From the NCBI RefSeq assembly GCF_036924525.1, contig NZ_JAZHRU010000001.1, positions 2,447,001-2,511,000 on the forward strand: DNA of 64,000 nucleotides, given 5' to 3'. The translations under genes and the position numbers were made by a program. How positions within the stretch are numbered: the first letter of the stretch is position 1; each line of letters starts with the position of its first letter. Source of the DNA: Bradyrhizobium sp. AZCC 1719 (GTDB lineage Bacteria > Pseudomonadota > Alphaproteobacteria > Rhizobiales > Xanthobacteraceae). Below are positions 1-9,537 of the stretch, in pieces. The notes below the pieces were generated by a model. That model was not told the origin of the DNA, searched no databases, and was given only the letters and a program-made list of their open reading frames with translations.

Positions 1-2
1 GA

Positions 3-743
3 TGGGGATCGATTCTTGCGGCGCGCAAGATTCTCGATCTCGGGGAGCTGCTGCATCTCATCTACGAATGGATGCCGGCCAACTTCAGCAAGTTCGGCCT
101 GTTCGAGATGTCGATCCTGGCGTTGATCGCGGGCGCGCTTTACGGCGGCGTCAAGCTCACGCCGCCACGGATCGCGCTGGTGCTCGGCCTGTTGCACATG
201 GCGCTGTCCCACGTCCGGAACGTCGAGATCTTCGCGTTGTTGCTGCCGATCGTGGTGCTCGCGCCGGTGGCGTCGCAGTTCGCGCTGCGGCCGGCCTGGC
301 CCGCCCGCGCCGGCGCTTCGATGTCTGTGATGGCCGCGGTAATCGTCCTGCTCAGCGGCTGGACATGGCTGCTCGCGATCAACACCACATTTGCACCGCC
401 GGAAAGCCAATCGCCTTCCGCGGCCGTGGACGCGCTGAAGGCGCATAATCCGAAGCGGGTTCTCAACGACCTTCCGTTCGGCGGCTATCTGATCTGGCGG
501 CAGATTCCCGTATTCGTCGACGGACGCGCCGAGCTCTATGGCGAAGCCTTCGACGTGGCCTACTACCGCGCCATGCAGCTCAAGGACGTCAACCAGTTTC
601 TCGACATTCTCAGGACCTGGGACATCGACGCCGTACTGCTGACGCCGCACACCCCGGCGGTCGGCCTGCTCGACAATATCAGCGGCTGGCGGCGCGCCTA
701 CGCCGACGAGAACGCGGTGCTGCACGTTCGCACCACTCACTGA
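3..743 (+). CDS. C-terminal part of an integral membrane protein (5' end outside window)
   Basis: The reading frame is open from the left edge, so the gene starts upstream. The visible part holds about three hydrophobic segments (for example ALLLPIVVLAPVASQFAL and MSVMAAVIVLLSGWTWLL) and then a soluble tail of about 100 residues. The tail contains LNDLPFGGYLIW and VFVDGRAELYG, a pattern I associate with the extracytoplasmic C-terminal domain of large polytopic membrane proteins of the glycosyltransferase-39/PMT-like type common in Bradyrhizobium. That link is from memory of the family and the catalytic N-terminal half is not visible, so no activity is assigned. Codon use matches the neighbours. 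Confidence 0.75.
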   Translation, partial: WGSILAARKILDLGELLHLIYEWMPANFSKFGLFEMSILALIAGALYGGVKLTPPRIALVLGLLHMALSHVRNVEIFALLLPIVVLAPVASQFALRPAWPARAGASMSVMAAVIVLLSGWTWLLAINTTFAPPESQSPSAAVDALKAHNPKRVLNDLPFGGYLIWRQIPVFVDGRAELYGEAFDVAYYRAMQLKDVNQFLDILRTWDIDAVLLTPHTPAVGLLDNISGWRRAYADENAVLHVRTTH

Positions 744-803
744 TCCGGCCGATCTCCGGCAGGCGAACTGGCGGACAAGCCGGGATTCTGGTACGCGAGC
801 CGG

Positions 804-1631
804 ATGAACCTGCCGATCGAAGTCGTGGAAATGCTGGGCCAGACCATGGCCAACGTGGTGCCGGTCACGATCGCGCTGGCGCTCGTGTTCTCGCTGCTTT
901 CGCATTTCTGGGCCTGCAATCCCGGCAAGCCGTGGTGGCGCAAGCGCGAACTCGTCACCGACATATGCTACTGGTTTCTGGTGCCGCTGTTCGCGCGCGT
1001 GTTCCGCATCGGATTATTGGTGCTCGGCGCAGCTTTGCTGTTTGGAATTCACGACGCCGACGAACTGATCGCCTTCTACGACAACGGCCACGGCCCATTG
1101 TCGAGGATGCCGTTGTGGCTGCAGGCGATCCTGTTTCTGGTTGCTGCCGACTTCATGATGTACTGGCTGCACCGCATATTTCACGGCGGCGGGTTCTGGA
1201 AATACCACGCCATTCATCATTCGTCGGAAGATGTGGACTGGATCTCGGCGGCACGCTTCCACCCCGTTAACCTGCTGTTAGGTACCATCGGTGTCGACGT
1301 CGCACTGCTGATAGCCGGCATTTCGCCGGGCGTGATGCTGTGGCTCGGGCCGTTCAACATCTTCCATTCGGCGTTCGTTCACGCCAACCTCAACTGGACG
1401 CTGGGGCCCTTCAAATACGTCGTGGCGACGCCGGTGTTTCACCGCTGGCACCACACGTGTCGCGAGGAGGGCGGGGACACCAATTTTGCCGGCACCTTTC
1501 CGCTCTGGGACATCCTGTTCGGGACCTTCCGAATGCCGTCGGATCGCCTGCCGGAGCAGTACGGCGTCGACGATCAGTCCTCGTTCCCGCGCGAAATCAT
1601 TGGGCAACTGGCTTACCCGTTCCGCAAATAG
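804..1631 (+). CDS. sterol desaturase / fatty acid hydroxylase family protein
   Basis: A 275-residue membrane-bound di-iron oxygenase-type protein. The histidine clusters that bind the two irons are visible in order: HRIFH (123-127), HAIHH (135-139) and HRWHH (213-217). Hydrophobic segments lie near residues 20-35, 55-80, 105-122 and 155-190. Family members hydroxylate or desaturate lipid-like substrates (sterols, fatty acids, carotenoids, alkylglycerols); the substrate here cannot be read from sequence. The gene stands 60 bases after the preceding membrane protein gene, possibly in one transcript. Start ATG at 804; length is normal for the family. Confidence 0.88.
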   Translation: MNLPIEVVEMLGQTMANVVPVTIALALVFSLLSHFWACNPGKPWWRKRELVTDICYWFLVPLFARVFRIGLLVLGAALLFGIHDADELIAFYDNGHGPLSRMPLWLQAILFLVAADFMMYWLHRIFHGGGFWKYHAIHHSSEDVDWISAARFHPVNLLLGTIGVDVALLIAGISPGVMLWLGPFNIFHSAFVHANLNWTLGPFKYVVATPVFHRWHHTCREEGGDTNFAGTFPLWDILFGTFRMPSDRLPEQYGVDDQSSFPREIIGQLAYPFRK

Positions 1632-1766
1632 GCCGGCGGCGGATTTCTTGCCGCACGGTGGCGCCTATTTGCCGTTTGTTCATGAATTGTCGTCAGATTC
1701 ACCTTGTCGGGCGCCGGTTCCGCTGCGTATCGCCATCGCCGGCTTGTTGATGCCCCGGGGTAAAGT

Positions 1767-2261
1767 ATGTCGTTCAAGTTTCCGCGTATTCGCGCACGCG
1801 CGCGTTTTGGATTGCGTTCCCTCGCTGCAGGAATGCTGCTGTGGCCGGCCGTCGGCCTGGCCTCGCCCGATCCCGACCGAATCGCCGTCTATGTTGACCA
1901 GGCGAAGCTCGTGAAGCTTCCCGCCAAGGTCTCCACCATCGTGGTTGGAAATCCGTTGATTGCGGACGTCACCCTGCAGAGCGGCGGCATCGTCGTCGTC
2001 ACCGGCAAGGGCTACGGCGCGACCAATTTCATCGCCATGGACCGCAACGGCGAGGTGCTGGTGGACCGCCAGATCCAGGTCGAAGGCCCGACCGATCAGC
2101 TCGTCACCGTCTACCGCGGCGTCGAACGCGAATCCTATAGCTGCATGCCGATCTGCCAGCGCCGGGTCACCCTTGGTGACGGCGACGGCTACTTCAGGAC
2201 CGCCATTGATCAGGCCGGCTCGCTGTCGAGCCAAGCCGCCGGGTCCGCGGGCGGCAAATGA
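1767..2261 (+). CDS. secreted pilus-assembly (CpaC/RcpA N-terminal-like) protein
   Basis: A 164-residue exported protein with a cleavable-type signal peptide (basic N-terminus, then LAAGMLLWPAVGLASP). The mature part (VDQAKLVKLPAKVSTIVVGNP, ADVTLQSGGIVVVTGKGYGATNFIAMDRNGEVL) matches the 'pilus formation protein N-terminal region' found at the front of CpaC-type secretins of Tad/Flp pili. The secretin domain itself is absent, so this is a stand-alone N-domain protein. TadE-like and TadG-like genes follow within 200-750 bases, which supports a link to Flp pili or a related envelope assembly. Confidence 0.78.
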   Translation: MSFKFPRIRARARFGLRSLAAGMLLWPAVGLASPDPDRIAVYVDQAKLVKLPAKVSTIVVGNPLIADVTLQSGGIVVVTGKGYGATNFIAMDRNGEVLVDRQIQVEGPTDQLVTVYRGVERESYSCMPICQRRVTLGDGDGYFRTAIDQAGSLSSQAAGSAGGK

Positions 2262-2443
2262 ACTGAACCGGTTGCGCACGGCTCGCCGTTCCGTTCGGCG
2301 GGCAGCGTAGGCGCTGGTCTTCCAGCGCGGTTAATATCCGCTTAACGGCGCAGGCCGTTCTGTCTGCATCGGACGAAACAATTCAACAATCAGTTTCGGA
2401 TAGGTTTTCGCGGCAATTCCCCTCGGGTTCTGAGGTCCCTTCG

Positions 2444-3004
2444 ATGCCGCCTTTCACAGCTTCCAAGACAAACATCCTGCGCCGGTTTGGTCGCAACCGA
2501 AGGGGGTCGGCCGTTGTCGAGTTTGCACTGGTTGCGCCGATATTCTTGGCCGTTCTGTTCGCGATCATCGAACTGGCGCTGGTGTTCTTTGCTAGCCAGA
2601 TCCTGGAAACCGTGACGCAGGATACCGCCCGCCTGGTCATGACCGGCCAGGCGCAGGACATCAAATATACCAAGGAGCAGTTCAAGGACATCGTTTGCGC
2701 CAAGCTCACCGTGATGTTCGATTGCGCGAACGGTGTCTCGATCGATGTGCGGAGCTATCCGTCGTTTGCCGGTGTGAACATCGACGCACCGATCGACGCT
2801 GCGAAGGTCTTCATCGACGACACGAAATACTGTCCCGGCAAGGACGGCGATGTGGTCGTGGTGCGGCTGTTCTATCCATGGCCGGTGTTCGTCCCCGGGC
2901 TTGGCTTCAATCTGACGAACCTAGCCAACGGCAAGCGTCTTCTGACCGCCACCGCCGCATTCCAGAACGAGCCGTTTCCTACCCCCGGCGTTACCTGCTC
3001 ATGA
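2444..3004 (+). CDS. TadE-family pilus assembly protein
   Basis: A 186-residue protein with the typical TadE/TadG entry: basic residues, then RRGSAVVEFALVAPIFLAVL, a type IV prepilin-like hydrophobic helix with the conserved Glu after the GSAxVEFA motif. TadE-like minor pseudopilins are processed by a prepilin peptidase and act in assembly of the Flp/Tad pilus at the inner membrane. The stop codon overlaps the next start (ATGA at 3001-3004), so the two are translationally coupled. No flp, cpaA or tadA gene is in this window. Confidence 0.85.
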   Translation: MPPFTASKTNILRRFGRNRRGSAVVEFALVAPIFLAVLFAIIELALVFFASQILETVTQDTARLVMTGQAQDIKYTKEQFKDIVCAKLTVMFDCANGVSIDVRSYPSFAGVNIDAPIDAAKVFIDDTKYCPGKDGDVVVVRLFYPWPVFVPGLGFNLTNLANGKRLLTATAAFQNEPFPTPGVTCS

Positions 3005-3603
3005 GCGTTTCCATGAAAACGAAAATGCTGTCATCGATATGGTTGTTGCGCCTGCGGCGCCACGTCGCCGCTCTGCGCACGAACAACAGCGGTCTCGCTG
3101 CGATCGAATTCGCCATGATCATCCCGCTCATGGCTATGCTGTTCATTGGAACCAACGAGTTTGCTGCGGGCGTTGCCGTCGACCGCAAGGTGACGATCAT
3201 GGCGCGCACGCTGTCGGACCTGACGTCGCAGAACACCGAGGTCACCGACGACAAATTCACCAACTTCTTCAATGCCGGCAAGGTGATCATGACGCCCTAT
3301 TCGTCGACGCCGGTGCAGGGCACAATCTCGGAACTCTGGATCCATCCGGACACGAAGAAGGCGCGGGTGCAGTGGAGCAAGGGCGACGAAGCGCATTCGC
3401 AGGGTGACATCATCGAGATCCCGGATGCTCTCAAGATCGGCGGAACCTATCTGATCTACAGCGAGGTGAAGTACAAATACGTGCCCAGTGTCGCCTGGTT
3501 CATCAACAAGGTGAGTGGCATCACGCTGAGCGACGTCTCCTACACCCGTCCGCGCCAGGGGATTTGCGTGAAGTACAAGACGACGGACTGCACCACGAAG
3601 TGA
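3001..3603 (+). CDS. TadG/TadE-like pilus assembly protein
   Basis: A 200-residue second minor pseudopilin-like protein. Residues 30-55 hold NNSGLAAIEFAMIIPLMAML, the TadE-like motif with its conserved Glu, followed by VAVDRKVTIMARTLSDLTSQ, common in alphaproteobacterial TadG-like proteins. The start was set at 3001 because ATGA overlaps the preceding stop; the reading frame is open further upstream but that part is the shadow of the preceding gene. It lacks the long vWA-containing C-terminus of full TadG. A strong terminator follows at 3652-3680. Confidence 0.83.
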   Translation: MSVSMKTKMLSSIWLLRLRRHVAALRTNNSGLAAIEFAMIIPLMAMLFIGTNEFAAGVAVDRKVTIMARTLSDLTSQNTEVTDDKFTNFFNAGKVIMTPYSSTPVQGTISELWIHPDTKKARVQWSKGDEAHSQGDIIEIPDALKIGGTYLIYSEVKYKYVPSVAWFINKVSGITLSDVSYTRPRQGICVKYKTTDCTTK

Positions 3604-3651
3604 GGCGGCCGCCACTGGTCGGGATGAGTGCGTCGAAAAGAATCACAAAGA

Positions 3652-3680
3652 AAAAGGCCGCGCCAAAAGCGCGGCCTTTT
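3652..3680. terminator. bidirectional intrinsic terminator
   Basis: A 12-base perfect stem (3652-3663 with 3669-3680) with a 5-base loop. It has A4 at the start of the left arm and T4 at the end of the right arm. It lies between the convergent TadG-like gene and the cold-shock gene and can serve both. Confidence 0.85.
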
Positions 3681-3728
3681 GATTTATTCAGGAGCGACCT
3701 CCGGGACGCGCATGCCCCGGAAAATCGC

Positions 3729-3941
3729 TTATCCGGCGGCGCGCAGATTGTCGGCCGAAGATTTGCCAGAGCGGCGATCTGCCACGATTTCGTAGGAGAT
3801 CTTCTGGCCTTCACGCAACGTTCCGAGGCCGGCACGCTCGACAGCGCTGATGTGCACGAACACGTCATTGCCGCCGTCATCCGGCTGGATGAAGCCATAG
3901 CCCTTGGTAGCGTTAAACCACTTCACGGTTCCCATGCTCAC
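3729..3941 (-). CDS. cspA: cold-shock domain protein (CspA family)
   Basis: A 70-residue single cold-shock domain. Both RNA-binding motifs are intact: RNP1-like KGYGFIQ and RNP2-like VFVHISA, after the usual GTVKWFN start. Csp proteins bind single-stranded RNA/DNA and melt mRNA structure. Upstream there are about 270 untranslated bases before the IF-1-like gene, enough for the long leader usual for csp genes. The neighbours on the same strand are an IF-1 paralogue and a DEAD-box helicase, a set that fits RNA remodelling in the cold. Which csp paralogue it is cannot be told. Confidence 0.93.
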   Translation of the reverse strand: MSMGTVKWFNATKGYGFIQPDDGGNDVFVHISAVERAGLGTLREGQKISYEIVADRRSGKSSADNLRAAG

Positions 3942-4209
3942 TGGGGTAGTCCCTTCTCAGATAGACAAGTCGTAGCCCACCTTTCGATGGGCTGGTGAGA
4001 TCGAATTTTTGGAAGGGTCGTCAGCGTCTAAACCGGCTGTACCGGTGGATAGCTAATGTCGTCCGGCCGAAAATCGATACCTAATATTATTCGATAGTAG
4101 GGTTCAAAACAATCCTGACGTGCGATTTTTTGATTCGGCCGGCCAGCCGCCCTCGCTCGCGCGCGACGCGGCCGCGTCGGGCGCGATTTCGAGGGCGTTT
4201 ACGATCTGT

Positions 4210-4497
4210 TTACCGGCGGCGGAACTGGCCGCCGCGCGGCGGCCCACCACGTGGGGCGCCCGGTGTCGACGGACGCTCGTCCTTGTGTCGGAAGATCAGG
4301 CGACCCTTCTCCAGATCGTACGGCGACATCTCGATCGTCACGCGATCGCCTGCCAGCGTCTTGATCCGGTTCTTCTTCATCTTGCCCGCGGTATAGGCAA
4401 CAATCTCGTGTCCGGCATCGAGCTGCACGCGATAGCGCGCGTCGGGGAGAATTTCGGTCACCAGTCCTTCGAACTGGATCAGCTCTTCTTTAGCCAT
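4210..4497 (-). CDS. infA: translation initiation factor IF-1 (paralogue with basic tail)
   Basis: A 95-residue protein. Residues 1-72 are a complete IF-1 OB fold ([48 protein letters not shown]). IF-1 binds the A site of the 30S subunit during initiation. It differs from the usual alphaproteobacterial IF-1 in several positions and has an additional tail of about 20 residues rich in Arg, Gly and Pro ([16 protein letters not shown]), a common RNA-binding composition. It starts 24 bases after the DEAD-box helicase gene and is probably co-transcribed with it. A main infA elsewhere in the genome is likely but not visible here. Confidence 0.9.
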   Translation of the reverse strand: MAKEELIQFEGLVTEILPDARYRVQLDAGHEIVAYTAGKMKKNRIKTLAGDRVTIEMSPYDLEKGRLIFRHKDERPSTPGAPRGGPPRGGQFRRR

Positions 4498-4520
4498 GGT
4501 GGTCTCCAGGTCGATTGAGG

Positions 4521-5963
<1,443 letters not shown>

Positions 5964-6419
5964 TAAAAAAGGCAGGCGCCCGGCGATGTCAGCCAGGAGC
6001 GCGCGAGTGTGTCAGAGACACCCGCGTGTTTGGGGCGTCGGTTTTGCTAGCTGAAGGGGGCAAGCCAGAAACCGCAAAACGGGATCAGAACACGCGGCTC
6101 GCAGGGACCTGATGATTCTCTAGGTCACGACAGTCATATGGAGCACCTGCGCGCCGCTTTCAAGGTGAATTCGGCTCGCCTCGCCAGCGCGGTTAAAAGA
6201 AACCGATCGGCCAGATCGCGCCGTGCCGCATGGCCAACCCAAACGATCAAAATTCGTGCAAGAAATTTAGCCAAATTGCGGCATTTGCACAAAAAATAGA
6301 TAGTTTGCCCCCAAAGCATACATTTCTACTGTCTAACAAATAGGCAAATTTCCTGCCGACGGTTTTCGCGTAGCCGGAATTTTCAAGCGATTAGAGGAGT
6401 TTATCCGGCCATCGAGCAA
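5964..6419. other. divergent intergenic region between helicase and urt operon
   Basis: No convincing gene. The left part is the leader/promoter region of the helicase (minus strand). The part from about 6230 to 6350 is AT-rich compared with its surroundings and includes GTGCAA (6256-6261) and its complement TTGCAC (6285-6290) as an inverted pair. This is a possible regulator site upstream of the sigma-54 promoter, but it does not match the usual NtrC box. Confidence 0.5.
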
Positions 6420-6434
6420 TGGCATGGTTCTTGC
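6420..6434 (+). promoter_or_regulatory. sigma-54 (RpoN) promoter of the urt-ure operon
   Basis: TGGCATG-N4-TTGC with GG at 6421-6422 and GC at 6433-6434, the exact -24/-12 spacing of RpoN promoters. Only one base of the TGGCACG half differs. It lies 71 bases before the urtA start. It implies an enhancer-binding activator, by pathway logic NtrC, although no clear NtrC box was identified. Confidence 0.85.
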
Positions 6435-6505
6435 GATTCCCTTAACGCAGGCGGCCGTGGGGCCGTTCGCAGCGTTCAACGCCTGCGTCAGGGAGATGAC
6501 ATTTC

Positions 6506-7822
6506 ATGCTTACAAAATTGACTCACGATTTAGCGACGCTGAGCCGCCGCCGCTGGCTGGCGGCCACTGCCGGCCTGGTTTTGGGTCTGGCTGCGTTCTC
6601 CAACGCCAAGGCGCAGGAGACCATCAAGGTCGGCGTCCTGCATTCGCTTTCCGGCACCATGGCCATCAGCGAAACCACGCTGAAGGACACCATTCTCTTC
6701 CTGATCGAGGAGCAGAACAAGAAGGGCGGCGTGCTCGGCAAGAAGCTCGAGCCTGTCGTCGTCGACCCCGCCTCGAACTGGCCGCTGTTTGCCGAAAAGG
6801 CGCGCGAGCTGATCACCAAGGACAAGGTTTCGGTCGTGTTCGGCTGCTGGACCTCGGTGTCGCGCAAGTCCGTGCTGCCGGTATTCAAGGAACTGAACTC
6901 GATCCTGTTCTACCCCGTGCAATACGAGGGCGAGGAGAGCGAGCGCAACGTGTTCTACACCGGTGCTGCGCCGAACCAGCAGGCGATCCCCGCCGTCGAC
7001 TATTTGATGAAGGACGAGAAGGTGAAGCGCTGGGTGCTGGCCGGCACCGACTACGTCTATCCGCGCACCACCAACAAGATCCTAGAAGCCTACTTGAAGT
7101 CGAAGGGCGTCAAGCAGGAAGACATCATGATCAACTACACGCCGTTTGGTCATAGCGACTGGCAGACGATCGTGGCCGACATCAAGAAGTTCGGCTCGGC
7201 CGGCAAGAAGACCGCTGTTGTCTCCACCATCAACGGTGACGCCAACGTTCCCTTCTACAAGGAGCTCGGCAACCAGGGCATCAAGGCGACCGACATTCCG
7301 GTGGTCGCGTTCTCGGTCGGTGAAGAAGAACTCGCCGGCATCGACACCAAGCCGCTGCTCGGCCATCTCGCCGCCTGGAACTACTTCCAGTCGATCAAGT
7401 CGCCCGAGAACGAGAAGTTCATCAAGGCCTGGCAGGCCTACACCAAGAATCCGAAGCGCGTGACCAACGATCCGATGGAAGCGCACGTCATCGGCTTCGA
7501 CATGTGGGTCAAGGCGGTCGAGAAGGTGAAGTCGACCGATCCGGACAAGGTGATCGACGCGCTGCCCGGCATCGAAGCCAAGAACCTGACCGGCGGCACC
7601 TCCAAGATGCTGCCCAACCATCACATCACCAAGCCGGTGTTCATCGGCGAAATCAAAGCCAACGGCCAGTTCGACGTGGTGTGGAAGACCCCGGGCCTTG
7701 TTGCTGGTGACGCCTGGTCGAAGGAGCTCGAGGGCTCCAAGGACCTGATCGGCGACTGGGTCGGCAAGAAGTGCGGCAACTACAACACCAAGACCAATAA
7801 GTGCGGCGGTCAGGGTTCCTGA
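6506..7822 (+). CDS. urtA: urea ABC transporter, substrate-binding protein UrtA
   Basis: A 438-residue periplasmic receptor of the type-1 (Leu/Ile/Val-like) fold that delivers urea to UrtBC. The signal peptide carries SRRRWLAATAGLVLG, a possible twin-arginine signal, with cleavage after AKAQ. The mature start IKVGVLHSLSGTMAISE and the segment YPVQYEGEESERNVFYTGAAP are characteristic of UrtA rather than of LivJ. It is the first gene of the urea operon, 71 bases downstream of a sigma-54 promoter, with urtBCDE and the urease genes following, which makes the substrate assignment firm. Confidence 0.96.
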   Translation: MLTKLTHDLATLSRRRWLAATAGLVLGLAAFSNAKAQETIKVGVLHSLSGTMAISETTLKDTILFLIEEQNKKGGVLGKKLEPVVVDPASNWPLFAEKARELITKDKVSVVFGCWTSVSRKSVLPVFKELNSILFYPVQYEGEESERNVFYTGAAPNQQAIPAVDYLMKDEKVKRWVLAGTDYVYPRTTNKILEAYLKSKGVKQEDIMINYTPFGHSDWQTIVADIKKFGSAGKKTAVVSTINGDANVPFYKELGNQGIKATDIPVVAFSVGEEELAGIDTKPLLGHLAAWNYFQSIKSPENEKFIKAWQAYTKNPKRVTNDPMEAHVIGFDMWVKAVEKVKSTDPDKVIDALPGIEAKNLTGGTSKMLPNHHITKPVFIGEIKANGQFDVVWKTPGLVAGDAWSKELEGSKDLIGDWVGKKCGNYNTKTNKCGGQGS

Positions 7823-7923
7823 TCCCCGTCTGACCTGCAACGATAACTTCCAAGAGAACTACCGAAGACCGGAGAGGGCGGCGCTGCCGCCGCCTTCTCC
7901 CACACTCCTGCCGGGGTCGTATT

Positions 7924-9537
7924 GTGTCTGCCAATTTCCTTGATCGCTTTCGCGCGCTCCTGCTCGCGATCCTTTTGGCTGCGGCCTTTGCGGCGCCGGC
8001 GCTGGCGGGCCCGTTCGAGGACGCGGTCGCCAAGTTCGCCAACGACGATTTTTCCGACACGGATGAAGCGATCGGCACGGTCGCGACGTCGGGCAATCCG
8101 CTGGCCTTTCCGATCATTAGCGCGCTGCAGGAAGGGCGGCTGTCGGCCGATCCGGATACCAAGAAGGTTTTCGTTACCGGGAGCGACGGCAAGATCATCG
8201 ATGCCGCGACCGGCGCTGCCGTGGACAAGCTGCCGGACAACGCGTCCGCCGTGCGCCTCAACAACCGTTTGCGCCGCGCCGTTGAGGCCGCGCTCGGCGG
8301 GTTGACGCTGCTGTCACCGGACCCGGCCAAGCGGATCGCGGCGGCGCAATCGGTGTTCAAGAGCCATGAGGAGAGCGCGCTGCCCGTAATCGACGGCGCC
8401 CTGGCGAAGGAGACCAACAAGTCCGTCAAGGCCGCCTTCGCGGAAGCCCGTGCCGCCATCCTGCTCTACAAGTCCGACGCGACGGAGGTCGAGAAGCTCG
8501 AAGCAGTCGCCGTCGTTAAGGCGCGCGGCGATCAGGAGGCGATGGCGCTCCTGACCGGGCTCGGCAGCGACCTGCCGCCCAACGTCGCGCGCGCCGTAGC
8601 AAGCGCGATTGCCTCGATCCAGAGCAATCTTGCGATGTGGTCGATGGTGCAGAACGCCTGGTACGGCCTGTCACTGGGCTCGGTGCTGCTGCTCGCCGCA
8701 ATCGGCCTCGCTATCACGTTCGGCGTCATGGGCGTCATCAACATGGCCCATGGCGAGATGGTGATGCTGGGCGCCTACACCACCTTCGTGGTGCAGGAGA
8801 TCATTCGCAGCAATTATCCCGGCCTGTTCGATTATTCGCTGCTGATCGCGGTGCCGCTGGCGTTCCTCGTCGCCGGCGCCGTCGGCGTGCTGATCGAGCG
8901 TGGCATCATCCGTTTCCTCTATGGCCGCCCGTTGGAAACGCTGCTCGCGACCTGGGGCCTGTCGCTGGTATTGCAGCAGGCCGTGCGCACCGCGTTCGGC
9001 CCCACCAACCGCGAGGTCGGCAATCCCTCCTGGATGAGCGGCGCGTTCGAGCTCGGCCAGATCACCATTACCTATAACCGGCTCTGGATTCTTTGCTTCA
9101 CGCTCGCGGTCTTCGTCATCCTGCTCGCGATGCTGCGTTACACCGCTCTCGGGCTCGAGATGCGCGCGGTGACGCAGAACCGCCGCATGGCGGCCTCGAT
9201 GGGCATCGCGACCTCGCGCGTCGATGCGCTGACCTTCGGTCTCGGCTCGGGGATCGCCGGGATTGCAGGCGTGGCGCTGTCGCAGATCGACAATGTCAGC
9301 CCCAATCTCGGCCAGAGCTACATCATCGATTCCTTCATGGTCGTCGTGTTTGGCGGCGTCGGCAATCTCTGGGGCACGCTGGTCGGCGCCTTCACGCTCG
9401 GCATCGCCAACAAGTTCCTGGAGCCGGTGGCCGGCGCCGTCCTCGGCAAGATCGCCATCCTCGTGCTGATCATCCTGTTCATCCAGAAACGTCCGCGCGG
9501 CCTGTTCGCGCTGAAGGGCCGGGCGGTGGAAGCATGA
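7924..9537 (+). CDS. urtB: urea ABC transporter, permease UrtB
   Basis: A 537-residue inner-membrane permease. A signal-like segment (LLAILLAAAFAAPALAG) and a periplasmic extension of about 210 residues precede the LivH-type permease domain (from about 235: AWYGLSLGSVLLLAAIGLAI, then FGVMGVINMAHGEMVMLGAY and the EAA-like loop MRAVTQNRRMAASMGI). The extension distinguishes UrtB from LivH. Start is GTG at 7924, with no strong ribosome site. The stop overlaps the urtC start (ATGA, 9534-9537). Confidence 0.95.
   Translation: MSANFLDRFRALLLAILLAAAFAAPALAGPFEDAVAKFANDDFSDTDEAIGTVATSGNPLAFPIISALQEGRLSADPDTKKVFVTGSDGKIIDAATGAAVDKLPDNASAVRLNNRLRRAVEAALGGLTLLSPDPAKRIAAAQSVFKSHEESALPVIDGALAKETNKSVKAAFAEARAAILLYKSDATEVEKLEAVAVVKARGDQEAMALLTGLGSDLPPNVARAVASAIASIQSNLAMWSMVQNAWYGLSLGSVLLLAAIGLAITFGVMGVINMAHGEMVMLGAYTTFVVQEIIRSNYPGLFDYSLLIAVPLAFLVAGAVGVLIERGIIRFLYGRPLETLLATWGLSLVLQQAVRTAFGPTNREVGNPSWMSGAFELGQITITYNRLWILCFTLAVFVILLAMLRYTALGLEMRAVTQNRRMAASMGIATSRVDALTFGLGSGIAGIAGVALSQIDNVSPNLGQSYIIDSFMVVVFGGVGNLWGTLVGAFTLGIANKFLEPVAGAVLGKIAILVLIILFIQKRPRGLFALKGRAVEA

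Noticed and set aside
6256..6290. GTGCAA...TTGCAC as an NtrC binding site
   Set aside because: The half-sites face the wrong way and are too far apart for the usual GCAC-GTGC type box; kept only as a possible unknown site.
6134..6319. 61-codon minus-strand frame in the urtA upstream region
   Set aside because: No ribosome site, no recognisable domain, AT-rich promoter-type sequence.
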